Source: Immersiella caudata | Lineage: Eukaryota > Ascomycota > Sordariomycetes > Sordariales > Lasiosphaeriaceae | Length of the DNA: 64,000 bases | NCBI GenBank assembly: GCA_030512335.1 | Contig: JAULSU010000005.1 | Span: 682,001-746,000 of the forward strand | Reading direction: 5' to 3' | Shown: one piece after another, positions 32,088 through 44,144 of the stretch | Position numbering within the stretch: position 1 is the stretch's first letter | Layout of the letters: each line of letters starts with the position of its first letter | The notes under the pieces: generated by a model | The model's database searches: none | The model's input: the letters and a program-made list of their open reading frames with translations, nothing else | What the model was told of the DNA's origin: nothing | Made by a program: the position numbers and the translations under genes

Positions 32088-34021
32088 AGAAGTGCTTCGG
32101 TCGTGTATTGATGAAGAAAAGATGTAAATGTACACTGTGGAGACAAGCGTTGGATTTTGAATCACATCACACTCATGGGCGGCGTTTGGGTTTGGTTTTG
32201 GGAACCAAAAAAAGATGAATGGCCCAGGATGGCCCTCTGGGACTCGGAGTTTGGGAGCATGATTTGCTATATACCTGTACCTGTTGGTGCTTCTTCAGTC
32301 GTTTAATCAGACCTATTGTCTTGATCTGCTTGTTATTTGGGTCTTGCTTGAAGTGATCGCCTGATCGACAAGATCTTCCGCGAGAGTTCGGTATCTGGAA
32401 TGCCAAGGGCCAGCCCGTCCGGATTGGCTCATGATACCAATGCCACGCCAACATCAAATAGGGCGCTGTCGTTTGGCGGAATGTTTCGCGCTCTGGGAAA
32501 TTCTTGGATGAAAAACAAGGACGGGCATTTAGGGACAGGTCACGGAATACAGCACGTCTGGTTCGAATGATTACTATTAGCTGATCTCAGACGCCCAACG
32601 CCTACTAAAGCGTCTCGTTCGTGATCACACTCGATAAACTCCAGCCTCATATTAGCTGGCCGGTGCCTTAGCTACGTTCCTCGACGTGGCCTTGACCAAG
32701 TCGCACCCCGAATTCAAGCCGTCCACGCTCAATCTTCCTCCCATCTCTTCCCTGGGCTGCCGAAAAGTCCCGGTATCCGAGTCCAATGCCCGGATACCTT
32801 TGCAATTTGAATCCCGGCCTCCAATCAGACAAACTTTGAGTAGCCTCTTCCGCTGGCTCTCTAGGGTGAGAACGTCTCCTTTGCCCAAATCGTCCGGCCC
32901 ACTCTCATCAAACTCCTTGGGTGATTTGGCCAACAAACTCAATTACTTCCCTTTGTCAACGCATGGCCCACACGTTGTGTCCCCTTGACAATCCATCCAG
33001 GATAGTACTTTGCGTGCTGTTCATTTTGTTCCATTCTGCGGAATACCCCACCATCTTTCTCGAGCATATGGCAAGGTTGTGCATATCGTTCCCATGTCCG
33101 ACTTGAAGCCAGAGGTCGCAGTTTTGAATATTGTCGATATGGCGCACGATGGGAATTCGAAATCCGGACCATGCGGCGGTAGCGGAGAAGAGAAAAGGAT
33201 CGCCCCCGTTACTGGTCGCCATCTTGAACCAAGTATCGAGGGAACGGATTTGCGAAGAGCATAGAATTGTTGCACGAGAAGGAATTTTAGAGTGAGAAGG
33301 AATTTTAGAGTGAGAGCTGAGCGAAGATTTAGCAGAAAAGTTAGAATTTTGGCCACTGCTCGGGGCGCGCTCCTTCCTTCCTTCTGAGTTGAAGGTTGGC
33401 TTCAGGAACTTCGCCAACGAATTAATCTGCAGCGAGATAAACGCGACTGTTCACCCCAAGGAGACCCACGTGCCTTTTCGGATGCAGAGACGGCCTTGGC
33501 TATTTTAACAAGCAAATACATTTGTTCGCAATGTAGTGTTTATTGTCTTGCCCTTCGTCTGGAATGTGTGTAGATCTGGATATCGTGTTTTCGCGCGGAG
33601 CAGGTGGCCTTTTCTTCTGGCCCGAGCCTCAGCATGGCAAGTTACGCCTTCGAACCGTATCCACCCTCTCCGAAATACCAAGAATGCCACCAAATCCACA
33701 ACAAAAGTTCCAAAAAAAAAAAAAAAAAAAGAAGGATGACGCAGGAACCGACCCCCGGGAAGTTGCACAGTGAAGCTACCTTTAACCCGAAGTGTAGTCA
33801 CGAGGACTGCTGCACTACTTGGTATACCAAGAGCCAATCTGCCCCCGGGCCTATAGTGATCAGGAAAGGAGATGCCTATATACCAACTACGCAAAACCTT
33901 GAACAGAACCTGACATTTCGTCGCGATAATCCCAGCGAGTCAAAGCGGCAATCACAGTGGCCTCATTTGGTTCCCCCTGTCGCTCCGTCAGCTTTCCGGA
34001 CAAAACGGAGTGGTCATCAAC
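32088..34021. other. intergenic, no supported gene
   Basis: About 1.9 kb between convergent genes, containing the 3' regions of both. It holds a tandem pair of an 18-bp unit GAGAAGGAATTTTAGAGT (33277-33312) and an A-run (about 33712-33730). The frames seen lack domains or splice support. Confidence 0.4.
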
Positions 34022-36137
34022 TCACCTCGCAATAACCATCCTCTTGACGTCAAACTTGCCAATTTTGGCTGCTGCATCCTTTCCAGACACAACACCCCAC
34101 CGTGGCTGACTCCCAATCGTGTCCCTGATTGTCAAGAGAGCCTCTGCCATCTTCTTCTCCTCTTCATCAGCAAAGACCGTCGCCGATGCGTCAAATGCCT
34201 GCCACGGATGCTCATCTGTATCACACGTTGTCCACTTCCCCCCGTCGTAGTCATCCCCGTCAACCGCGGGCGGGGGCGGCACCTTGCCGTGCAGTACGTA
34301 ATCTCGAACTTTCTTTGCTGTGCAGCGAGAAACGGCGGAGACGGTGCAGTGGCCAGCGGCATGCTGTTCAACAAGGCCTGCCCCCTCAAACTTGAGCGCC
34401 ATCTTGACAGCGGCGTGTAGAGGAGTGACCGGGTCGTAGGTATTGCTGAGGAAGAGGATGGGGAAGGAAGTATTGGTTTGCTTGTTTGGAGGGTAGCCGG
34501 GCGAAGGATGCGGGCGTGAGATGTTCCAGCCATTGCATTCGAGCATCAAGCCAACCCAGATGTCAGCAAACTGAGAGAGCTTCGCCATGGCTTGGTATTG
34601 ATCGTTGATTTCATCGAGAGTGAGGTTGACCTTGAAGTTTGGTTAGCTGTCATCAAGTCGTGTTGGGGGAGAAACCTACAGGTGTTGTCTTATCTCCACA
34701 CATGATGGCTCTCTGAGCATCAGAGACAAGGCTAACCATGGCGTTGTCCTGAAGTCCGCAGGCGCTTTGAAGGGCAGCAAAGAGATAGCTGAGCTGTTCA
34801 AATCTGCCTTCGTAGAGTGTGTTCAGCAGATCTGCCAATGCGGGAAACTGTGCAGCCGGCGAGTATAGGGTCCTGAAGACGAGACCTCTCATGATATCGG
34901 CGTGCAGAACCACGGGATAATGGTAATCAGGGTGGGTGAAAGAAGGGGGGTATGCTTCCAAACCGCGGATGATCTCGGCGTAACGATCGCTGACATCGGC
35001 GGGCTTGTCGTCTTTCCGGTACAGGGGACATTTCTGCCCAACTCCAGCGCAGTACTCGAAGAACTGCCACAGGACCTTGTCGGCGTCCAAGAGGCTCTCG
35101 GTCCACATCGGCGAAGAGTAGTAGTCAGCGTCAACTACCCCGTCCAAAACGAGTCGACCAACGCGGTCCGGATACATGGAAGCGAAAGTGGCACCAAGAT
35201 AGGTTCCGTATGAGAACCCCCAGTACACCAGTTTCCCTTTCGTCGGGTTGAACTCGGGAACGATACGTTGTGCTTCTGTTTCCTGATCGACCCATTGCTC
35301 CCACGCATCCACGATTCTAACCATGTCGGTGGCAACGTGCGGGGTTGCGGCGTGGCCCAGGATGCTCTCTCCGCCTAGTTGAGCGTTCTTGTCCCTACAA
35401 AGGTTGTTCACGGCGCGGTGGCCGATATCGATGAACTTCGTGGCAACGTTGCTCGAGTTAAGTTGCCCATACGCCATGTTCACAGTATTCCATTCCAGCC
35501 TGTTCAATAACCCGGTGAAATGATCCTCCGGGCAGCCGTCACAAGCTGGGGGCATTGCCCAGCAGTCGGCGCTGGGGGAGGTGAAGCCCACACCGCGTGG
35601 GTCAAATCCAATTACTGGTCTATCGTCCCCGAGAACGGCCTGTAAGGCAGGGCCCATGCTAAGCAACGTGAGCGTACCCGGCCCCCCTGGCCCCCCTGGG
35701 TTGATCAGCAGCGGCGACTTGGGCGAGGCAAGGGCGGCAGTCGCATTCTTCGGGGCCAGCATGATCAGGGCAATGTGGACTTCAGGAAATTGGCGGTTCT
35801 GGTTGAGCGGCACCGTCAGGCGGGCACATTGGAAGTTCGGGTTGACAAATTGGTAACAGGGATGCCACTCGAGGTTCTTGTTTGGGGTGATCTAGAATCT
35901 TGTCAGGTTCACCCCGAGGAAGCTGCTAGAGAGGTCACGCACCGATGCCCAGGGGTTCCAGGGGTCAACTTTCTTGCCAATGCCCGGGGGCTTTTCTGGC
36001 CCGCGCCATGCCTTTGAGTGGTGGAAAGCAGTGAAGAGGAAAACACCGAGAAGCCCGGCGGTCATCAACGCAGTTCGGAACCTATGGCGGGGCGCGCGCG
36101 GCGCGGGCCTCGGAGTCATCAGACATTGCTTCTCCAT
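34022..36137 (-). CDS. membrane-anchored alpha/beta hydrolase, tripeptidyl-aminopeptidase type
   Basis: Exons 36137-35943, 35891-34680 and 34630-34022 (introns 51 and 49 bp, both phase 0) encode 671 aa. A membrane helix near residues 20-37 (ALMTAGLLGVFLFTAF) after a basic start makes it a type II membrane protein, with the enzyme outside or in the lumen. The hydrolase domain has NPGGPGGPG (oxyanion region), FDPRGVGFTSP and the nucleophile elbow GFSYGTYLG (Ser about 292). The C-terminal TAP-like domain has SNTYDPVTPLHAA (acid) and GHCTVS (His). This triad and layout match SlpD/TAP-family peptidases and related lipases (S33), which remove N-terminal peptides or act on esters. Exact substrate unknown. 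All catalytic residues are present. Confidence 0.88.
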
Positions 36138-37806
36138 TTTGGTTGTTGTTGAGGCTCTTTGAAGCTCAATAGCTTTTGTTCCCCAGGTTCATACGCAAGA
36201 AAATTCACGGCGTTGGCGATTGCGCAGCCACGTCTTCGTGTGCCGCCAAAGTACCGAAAGAAATCCACAAAAATGAATAGTATCAGAAGCGCAAGGGCGT
36301 CGTTTTGTGCCTCCCTCAACCCCGCACGAAGGAGTCTCCGCGCGGAAGCTCCTGCCGTTCTAGGAGACCGCGTCAGTTGAAACGCGGCACCCACATCGGC
36401 TCGCTCGGCGCGAACAAATGAACTGCTGCCTAAGACTTCATTTACCCCACTTCTTCCAGAGATCCAGACATCAGCTCCAAGCGTCACCACGAATTCGGTG
36501 CCGCAATCCTAGGTACGTACTTCCGCCTCGCAAGCTGCCTTGCGCGTGTTTGCTTGGAAGCTCACTCGTGCAGGCCGTCAAGAAAGTGACAAATAGCATA
36601 TCGGCCGATCGAGTCTCGCGACACCCTTCAAACTTGTTGGTTTACAAAGAGCGGCGCCGGAGTGGTCATCTCGACAAGGGCGGACAGGCGGCACTGAGTT
36701 GCTAGATGCTCCGTCAGCGCGGCGAAAACGGCAAATCACAAACCCAAGCACCAACCTACAAGGCATCCGGAACCCTTGGGACATAGTATCAGTGCCAGCA
36801 CTTTGCTGTGATCGCCCTACTCGTAGTTTGGGATAGTCATGGCAGTGACAAATAATCCTTCCACTCCGGGATCAACATGGCGTCCCAACGACTTTCAGTC
36901 CTGCGATTCTCGATCGGTCAACAGCCTGCATCACCTTTCGTCGCGCCAGAATCGAGCTCACGAAGTACCAATCACGAGAACTTCAACTTGGCTGATCACT
37001 TGAGATAGTCTCCAGCTAAAGAAAGTGACCGACACCTATAATGGCGTACCGAAACCAGAAACGGTTGCCCGCGCAAGACGGCTAACCTGAACGATATCAG
37101 ATTCGTCATCTGCAGATTTCCGAAGAGGACGGCGACGGTTTCGGCCACTTCCAGACTGCAGTGCCAATGAAGATGACAATCCGCAGTCCCGGTATGATCT
37201 GGAGAAAACCATCACGGTCTGATAAGAATCGCCGAAGCCCAGCCGCTTGATACTCGGGTGCAGCTCCCGAGTCGTTACCATCAGGCACGAACTGCCGCTT
37301 CTGCGTGCCCCAGACGTGCCGCAGACTCGACTCATGGGATACTCGGGTCATCAACACTGATTGCGCACGTGCTGATTGCACAGGTTCCACTGCGCCTGAA
37401 TCGGAGTGAAGAGTCTGGACTCAGCCCTTCGGGCGACCCCACATTCCTGATGCAACGGCGACAGAGGGCACTAGCCGCCCTGGGCGCACAGGGATGTCGC
37501 AGCGTGGCACTAGCGTAGACCCCCTGCGGCCCCTGAAGGAACGCCATCCGTTTTGGGCATGCAGGTGTCACGGCCGTTACAATTTCGGGTGCGGCTGAGA
37601 GGCATCGTGAAGACTATTGACGACCCCTGTCGGCATGTTTGCTGTCAATAAAACTGGCAAGGCGCCCGCCGCTTTGGCCCAGCGCGCCGGTGTTGATTTT
37701 TTGCAGCACACCCCCTCGGCTTCGCTGGGACTCGACTCCAGCTGTCCCTCTTCGCGCAGCAACACCACTTACACGCGAGCTCCGGCCAAAGAGGCTACAC
37801 GACAAG
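36138..37806. other. intergenic, no supported gene
   Basis: About 1.7 kb between divergent genes. Short frames only, no domain recognised. Confidence 0.4.
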
Positions 37807-40554
37807 ATGCCGTTCAACTTTCAGGAATACGACGTAAAATGCGCGGCGATGACCCCCGACGAGCTGCAGCGGGAGTGGCAGCACTACACGCGTCTGATCT
37901 CCAGCGCTTCCACCTCGACCGCTATTTCTGGCCTCGCCCTCCCATTGACCTGCGGCGTTTCCGTTATCGGTGTCGGCATGGCGGCCCCTGCTATTCACAA
38001 TGCCCGAAAGAAGCGCGAGATCATCGAGAGACATCTTCAGAGGCACGGCACGACCCATAACACTCGAAAGCGAGACGTCGTCGGCAGCATGGCCCTGAGC
38101 GGAACCATTGGTGTCGTTACGCTGGGCGTGGGATCTATGGGCGCCGACGCAGTGGCTACCGCTGGAGCCGAACATGGCATCTGCGCGGTTGTCGAGAACG
38201 AGATGGCCATCAAGGTTGCGACCCACGCGGCACTGGACGGAGCGGGTCTTGCCATCGAGCATGGTTTACACGGGCATGTGAAAGAGAAGGACGCACACAA
38301 GGCATTCCAGGCAGCCGGGACATTCCAAGCTGTTGCCGACGCAAAGGCTCGGGAAGCTGGCTACGCCGTTCCACCGTACCCATACAATCCCCAGGGCTAT
38401 GGAGTTGCTGGCAGCAGCACGGGCCAGCCGCAGCATGTGATGAGCTACGGGGGCCAAATGCCGGCGCCGCCCCCATACTCGGCCCCTGGTGCTCCTGTTC
38501 CGCTTGCAGATGCAAAGACACCTGCCGTGGGACCACAGCTCTTCGCTCAATCGTACAGCACAGCCAACAGCGGCTACCCCGCGCCACAATATCAACAACC
38601 GCCGCACGCATACGGAGACCAGTCCCGTCAAGGCTCCATCTCTGTGTATCCAGGTCAAGCTGTTGCACCACCACCCCAGCACCCAACACAACAGTACCCA
38701 GCTCCCAGCTATCCTCAGGACACCACATATCCTCGCCAGGATGTTTACCCCGCCATTCAGCATAACGCCCCAACGCCAGCGCCTGGTGCAACAAACTTCA
38801 CTCCTGCTTCAACGGGCCCTGCTGGGACCCGAGAAGTTCAGACCCCGTTGCAGCATACGATAAGCTCTCCTCAAATTGATGGCCAGGGGCAGGTTTGGCA
38901 CCCGCCTGCACATCCGGCTCAGTACCCGGCGGAAAACTCCAGGGGTGGTGCATACGACATGTCGGCGGTCAAGCAGTCCCTTCCAGAGCCTGTTCCAACT
39001 CCAGCTCCGATCCAGAACCAACCACAACAGGAACAACCTCAATCTCAGCAGTACGGGGCGCCCCAGGAGCAGAAGCAGCCCCCCCAAATACAGCAACTAC
39101 AAGGACAGCAGCCCCAGCAACAGTCCCGTCAAGAGCAACAACAGCAGCCTCACCAGTTCAACCCTACTGTTCCGGCAACCTGGTCGACATCTCAGGCTCA
39201 AGACCCCCAGGTGACACCTCAACAGCAACCTGCTGTTATCGTTCCCATGGAAACACCAGTTATTCACGCGCCGCGCCCTGCAGCCCCTCTCAACCCTGCT
39301 GTTGCTCTCGCAGAGTATGTCTCGCATCCTACCCCCGCCCCACAACCGACACCGGCACCCCAGGAGACTCTGATTCAACAGCAATACCAAGCTCCGGCCC
39401 AGCCACATACGCACCACAGCTATCAATATCCGCCAGGCCAGCCGCAGCAGTATTCTCAGCCGCCTCAACAGTTCGCTCAGGCATCCCAGCCGTCCTACCA
39501 GCCCTCTTCATACCCGGTCCATCATGCTCAGCCTGTGCAACAAACGAATGTCGCAGCATATCCAGCTGCAGCTCCGCCGCCGCCACCCCCAGTATCAGCA
39601 TACCAACCGGCAAGCTACCCATCTCCTGCGCCGTATCAACCGTCGCAAACGCCAGTAGACTACGTGCCATCACCAGCCTCAGCGCATTCCTATGCATCTC
39701 CACCACAGCAAGCCCCGGTAATGACAGTCAATTCAACAGCAGGCTTCCCAACTTCGGTGCAGGTCTACCCCGTGCAACCTGTGCCCACACCACCGTTTAC
39801 CCCAGCACCTTCATCTATCTCTCAGCCCTCCCCGGCACCTATGCACCACAACCAACAGGAGCAGGCACAGGCGTATCAAGCACCTCCGGGCCAATATCAG
39901 TATCAGCCCTATCCACACCATCAACCGCAACAGCAGCAGCAGCAGCAGCAGGCACTCCATGACCCATATGTCGTACCTCCACACGCACCGCTCACGCGTC
40001 AGCCAACGTACCCGCAAGAGCAGCCTCCACAAGCAGCCCAGAGCTACCCACAACAGCCACATCAGACTGTCGGGACCTACTCACAGACACCACAATTACC
40101 TCAAACTATACCCAACAATGTGCCGGAGCCCCAGGCGCCGCAAGTCTACTCTCCGCCGCCGCCACCGCAACAGCAGCCAGGCACTGGATATCCCCAACAG
40201 CAGCAGCATCCCCCTACTGCCCAGGGCTACCTGCAACAACAGCAAGCACAGACACCGCAACCATATGCCCAGGTTTGCACCCCACAGCACACAGCTCCGG
40301 CCTATCCCCAGCAGCCTCCGCCACAGCAGCCCGCACATGTGTACGCGCCTCACGCTGTGCCGCCTCCACCACAGCAGCCGTACTGTCCCGCCCCTCCCAA
40401 CAACACCCAGTCCTATGGTGCACCTCCCCCACAATGGAGTGGGCAAGCGCAATGGTCAGCCCAGGTACCAGGAGCATACACACCGGCCCCCACGCCGGGG
40501 AGCCAGTACGGCCCACCGCCAGTTCAAGGAGGGTACTTCCCTCAGCAAGCGTGA
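37807..40554 (+). CDS. Pro/Gln-rich protein with hydrophobic N-terminal domain (915 aa)
   Basis: A single exon. The upstream open frame has no ATG, so the start is 37807 (MPFNFQEYDV). Residues 1-175 form an ordered part with two hydrophobic Gly/Ala-rich stretches (about 36-63 and 91-120) separated by the basic ARKKREIIERHLQRH. This could be a membrane-associating hairpin. From residue ~190 to the end the sequence is almost wholly Pro, Gln, Tyr and Ala, with PYPYNP, YPAP, QQPPQ and a short pure Gln run encoded by CAG repeats (about 39930-39950). Such composition is intrinsically disordered and prion-like. The N-terminal domain seems typical of an uncharacterised filamentous-fungal family; function unknown. 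Confidence 0.85.
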   Translation: MPFNFQEYDVKCAAMTPDELQREWQHYTRLISSASTSTAISGLALPLTCGVSVIGVGMAAPAIHNARKKREIIERHLQRHGTTHNTRKRDVVGSMALSGTIGVVTLGVGSMGADAVATAGAEHGICAVVENEMAIKVATHAALDGAGLAIEHGLHGHVKEKDAHKAFQAAGTFQAVADAKAREAGYAVPPYPYNPQGYGVAGSSTGQPQHVMSYGGQMPAPPPYSAPGAPVPLADAKTPAVGPQLFAQSYSTANSGYPAPQYQQPPHAYGDQSRQGSISVYPGQAVAPPPQHPTQQYPAPSYPQDTTYPRQDVYPAIQHNAPTPAPGATNFTPASTGPAGTREVQTPLQHTISSPQIDGQGQVWHPPAHPAQYPAENSRGGAYDMSAVKQSLPEPVPTPAPIQNQPQQEQPQSQQYGAPQEQKQPPQIQQLQGQQPQQQSRQEQQQQPHQFNPTVPATWSTSQAQDPQVTPQQQPAVIVPMETPVIHAPRPAAPLNPAVALAEYVSHPTPAPQPTPAPQETLIQQQYQAPAQPHTHHSYQYPPGQPQQYSQPPQQFAQASQPSYQPSSYPVHHAQPVQQTNVAAYPAAAPPPPPPVSAYQPASYPSPAPYQPSQTPVDYVPSPASAHSYASPPQQAPVMTVNSTAGFPTSVQVYPVQPVPTPPFTPAPSSISQPSPAPMHHNQQEQAQAYQAPPGQYQYQPYPHHQPQQQQQQQQALHDPYVVPPHAPLTRQPTYPQEQPPQAAQSYPQQPHQTVGTYSQTPQLPQTIPNNVPEPQAPQVYSPPPPPQQQPGTGYPQQQQHPPTAQGYLQQQQAQTPQPYAQVCTPQHTAPAYPQQPPPQQPAHVYAPHAVPPPPQQPYCPAPPNNTQSYGAPPPQWSGQAQWSAQVPGAYTPAPTPGSQYGPPPVQGGYFPQQA

Positions 40555-40832
40555 AGTAGCAGTGAGCGTTTGTGTGAGACGTCATGGTTTGAGCTTCCAT
40601 GGAACGATGTGTGAAGGGAAAGTGCCAGCACGGAGGGATACGAGATATTTTTATTGTTGCATTTAGTGAAGACATTATTGCTTTATCTATCGATCAATTG
40701 TTCATTACAATACTATTACGAAGTTGACGTCTCACACGTTGTTGTTGATAAACAAAACATCGCTCAATTACCCCAACCAGCCATGCCCTGACCCACCAAG
40801 AGCGCCATAAAAACGGCAGAAGCCAAGGCTCT

Positions 40833-41543
40833 TCAAGAACTATGCCACACATATCTCACATGCGGCCTGTCAAAACGATGCGGATGATGTTCCACACGAT
40901 TCTCTATATGAAGACCAGACAACTGATCCTCAAGGTCGAGAATGTAGTCGCGGGGTCGCACTTCGGAGCGGCTTCTCCAGTGAAGGCGCTTAGGAGGGAG
41001 ATAGATGACCTCACTTTCGTGAATAACGCGGCGATGGTGCTCACGATCATTGTGATGAGACTCATGGTGATGCGGTTCATGATGATGTGCTCCATGATGT
41101 GGGGAGTGGTGGTGGCGTGAAGGGAATGGGATAAGTACGTGATGATGGTCACCATGATCATGATCGTGATGATGCTCGTGATCATGATGGTCGTGATGAT
41201 GCTCGTGATCATGATGGTCGTGATGATGTAAGTGTGTTCTCCGATACCGGTGCCAGTCGGGATGGCGAAGGTCGGAGAGGGACCGGCGCCTTCCTAGGTG
41301 GCTCTGCGAGAGGTCAGCCCAGCCAACAGCTGTGCTCTGTGCTTGGGGTTTGACGGTACTCACCACTTCGACATCAACCCACTCCTCATCAGGGGCCCAT
41401 CGCACGCCCTTGACGATTTCAACCACGTCCTCATGGCCGTGCTTGCTCCCTCGAGATGGTGAAGGCGAGCGGCTGTGGTGCTCCCACGTCCTTCTCCGGA
41501 TTCGACCTCGACGATCCTCGAAGTACTCGAGGTCAGAGCCCAT
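40833..41543 (-). CDS. histidine-rich protein (HH/HD repeats)
   Basis: Exons 41543-41364 and 41303-40833 give 216 aa if the 60-bp intron 41304-41363 (GTGAGT...CTGAC...TCGCAG) is removed. Reading through is also open (236 aa), because the intron is a multiple of three without stops. The N-terminus (MGSDLEYFEDRRGRIRRRTWE) and a WAPDEEWVDVEV segment are ordinary. The middle, about residues 85-150, is a His/Asp/Glu repeat (HHHDHHDHEHHH). This is able to bind Zn, Ni or Cu, although binding is only inferred. The C-terminus returns to mixed sequence with SEVRPRDYILDLEDQLSGL. A similar family of short basic His-rich proteins exists in filamentous fungi, function unknown. Confidence 0.75.
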   Translation of the reverse strand: MGSDLEYFEDRRGRIRRRTWEHHSRSPSPSRGSKHGHEDVVEIVKGVRWAPDEEWVDVEVVSTVKPQAQSTAVGWADLSQSHLGRRRSLSDLRHPDWHRYRRTHLHHHDHHDHEHHHDHHDHEHHHDHDHGDHHHVLIPFPSRHHHSPHHGAHHHEPHHHESHHNDREHHRRVIHESEVIYLPPKRLHWRSRSEVRPRDYILDLEDQLSGLHIENRVEHHPHRFDRPHVRYVWHSS

Positions 41544-42322
41544 TGTTTGGTCTCGGCTGTGATTTGTTATTGGTGACGATGAATGATATGCTAAGCTTTT
41601 AAAGTTGAACTTAAGCTCAAAGTTTAGGCGGAGTCCACATCAACCATGCCCCCGGGACGGGCAAGACCAATCCTTTTATCCCCGCCAAGGCCTCGCAGCC
41701 CCGGGAGCCGCGCATCGGCTGCCACCAAAGTGGCTTTCGTCGCGTGCCCGGAGTGGTATGATCTGCCCGAGCGGACGGTGAGTTTTACCCACCCAGTTAA
41801 GCTTGTTCGAGTGCGTTGAGGCTGAAGCGAGGAGGGAGGTGGGATGTTGGGGCTGGGGTGGTGTGATGGGGATGTGGTGCCACAAATTGCGGTTTTGGTT
41901 AGTTTTGGCGAGGATCTAGTTATGGTCTTGTGGCTTTCTTGGATGATGGTATAGTTTTCATTCTTAGGGGGTATTGCATGTGGGTGTGCTCTTGGAGTGA
42001 CTGGAGGGCACGCGACTTTTGGTTGATGACTGGATGTCTGGTGGAGCTTGAGAGCTTCTGGGTGATGTTTAACGACCAGGCACTACCCGAAAGAATGGCA
42101 ACATCCGACCATAACATGCACGCAAGGCTTTGTGGAAGCCGGAGCGGAAGCAAAGTCAAGGGAATGGGGTAATAATTCGCCCAGCAGGCAGCTTTGGGGC
42201 TCTGCAAGCAGCGCAGCTATTTTTGTGGGATTGGTCAATCTCCCGAGCCCTACCGCAGAAGGGAATCCTGATAGCTTCAATCCAACCCCGCTTCTCCATC
42301 GCACTTCCCACTTCATCAACGC
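41544..42322. other. intergenic with possible first exon at 41646-41777
   Basis: ATG 41646 opens 44 codons (MPPGRARPILLSPP...ACPEWYDLPERT) ending at a consensus GTGAGT donor. I could not find a convincing second exon, so no gene is called. The rest is probably promoter of the His-rich gene. Confidence 0.3.
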
Positions 42323-42325
42323 AGC

Positions 42326-43990
42326 ATAGACCCACTCTCCATCACGGTGGCGGCAGTGTCGCTCGCTGGTGCCGTCGGGAAGACCACAGTTGTCATTACC
42401 GACTTTGTCCGAACCATGCGTTCTGCGCGCCAGGATCTCATCTCAACGTCAAGGCATCTTGGAGAGCTCTCCAGCACGTTCGATTTGCTGGGCAACGACA
42501 ACACCGGGGGGCTGCCCGAAGCCCATCGATCACCGGTTCGATCAATCCTCGCGAGTTGCGAGTCGATACTTAGCGATATAACACGGAGCTAGGCAAAGCT
42601 GAACACAAGAGCAGCAGAGGACCTGCCAAGTGGGCATTCTCAGGGAAGAGGGAGGTCGATGAACTGAACAGAGAGCTGGAAACCCACCTTCGCACTCTCG
42701 GACTTGCAGTAGAAGCTACAACCCTGTGCGTTGACAGACTGAAACGAGGTTTAGCAGCCTGCTAACATGTTGCCATCGGTACAGGGCATTGGCTCACAAC
42801 ATCCAAGACGACACGGGCGCGATACGAGTTGACGCAGCGCGCATCCTGGACGAGATTGCCAAACCACGCGCTGACCTTCAGCTGACGGCCACGCCTGATC
42901 GAGCGGCAGGCTGTATCGTCAGCTCAACAAAAGGTCCCACATTCATCCTCAACAGATATCTCGGCTCCCTAACCGAGTATGCCAAGACGGCCGTGGATGA
43001 TGCGTGGGTGTGCAACGGAGGTGAACTCTCAACGATTCAAGGTCTACCGTTTTCGGATGAAGAGGACTACATCGACCGGGATGATCGAGCACCATATATG
43101 TATAATATGACGTCCGATTCAACCAGCCGAGCGGTATTCACCACCAGCATCGCTAAAACGGCAAATGGAGAAACCAGGCTCGTGGTGCTTTGCCGGATGG
43201 ATTCTTCGTCGCCATTCAGGACTGTCCTGTGTACCGCGAAGGCATCCAGAGGCACCTTCTGGTGTGTTGGAGATAACCGTCTACGAGACCCGAAGCCGCC
43301 AGGTGGCTTACAAGCACGACTACAAAACCGAAATCGCAAGAGCACTCGTGTTTTCTAACAACGGCGAGCTATTCGCGGTCTTGACCGACAAGAAAGCCAG
43401 GATCTTCGGTACCAGGGAATGGAAAGCGACATGGGAGACCAGCCAGCTCGTGACGACCCAGCAGGTCTCTGCTTCAACTCGGATGATAACACCGAGATTG
43501 CCATCACCACCTCGAGCAGGACTCATTTCGCCTTAGGCACGATCCTGGTTTACAAACTCGAACTTACCAAAAAAAAAAAAAAAACCGGCAATGAAGTTGA
43601 TTTTGACGGTCCGCTTAAATAAGCGCCAGGGGCCGGCGCTACCGATGCTAAGATCGGAGCTTCTGGGCTCCGACGGCAATCGAATCGAACCACCACCAAC
43701 ACTATTTGACATCAAAACAATTGGTTTTTATCACATACTACTTCACACACGCTATGCGGAAGAAGGGAACATCTGTATGGAGGTCTCGAAGCTTGGGGGT
43801 GCCAACCTGGTTCCCAAACACGCTACACCTCTCGTTTTAAGACCTCACACGGCCACGTTCGCGGTACACCTCGCTTGAGGAGGGCATCATTTCCACAGAC
43901 GGACGGATGGTATTGCTGAAATTCAAAGTTGCGATATCTCGGCAAAGAAAAGGTCGCGAGGGGCCACAGGGTGGAAACCGCGCAGGGCAA
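42326..43990 (+). pseudogene. decayed STAND-type N-terminal / WD40-like gene, start codon lost
   Basis: The frame DPLSITVAAVSLAGAVGKTT (from 42329) is the classic beginning of the fungal N-terminal domain of STAND/NLR-like proteins, but its initiator position (42326-42328) reads ATA. After LASCESILSDIT the frame shifts by one near 42585 and continues KREVDELNRELETHLRTLGL. A 59-bp intron (42726-42784) leads to HNIQDDTGAIRVDAARILDEI and a long frame to 43358. It then shifts again to a WD40-like part (IARALVFSNNGELFAVLTDKKARIF), and once more near 43490. A poly-A run sits at about 43569-43583. The start loss (G-to-A) plus at least three frame changes mark a pseudogene of a signalling ATPase/WD40 type. 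Confidence 0.6.
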
Positions 43991-44144
43991 AGACATTAAG
44001 CCTGGAAGCGTCGTCGAAGTTTGGCCATATCCGCCTTTGGACTCGGGCCGTCTCTGAACCTAGGTAGGTCGCCAGCAGTGGCGACATGTAGCTCGGTGAC
44101 AGACAAAGATATAGCCGAGAACAAAAAGAATCCGCCAAAAATAT

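Noticed and set aside
31476..32165. 229-aa minus-strand frame over the cupredoxin gene
   Set aside because: A mirror of the C-biased codons of the cupredoxin gene; Gly/Ala/Val-rich with no domain.
38895..40666. long alternative plus-strand frames inside the Pro/Gln-rich gene
   Set aside because: They arise from the repetitive CAG/CCN sequence of the real frame and have no start or domain of their own.
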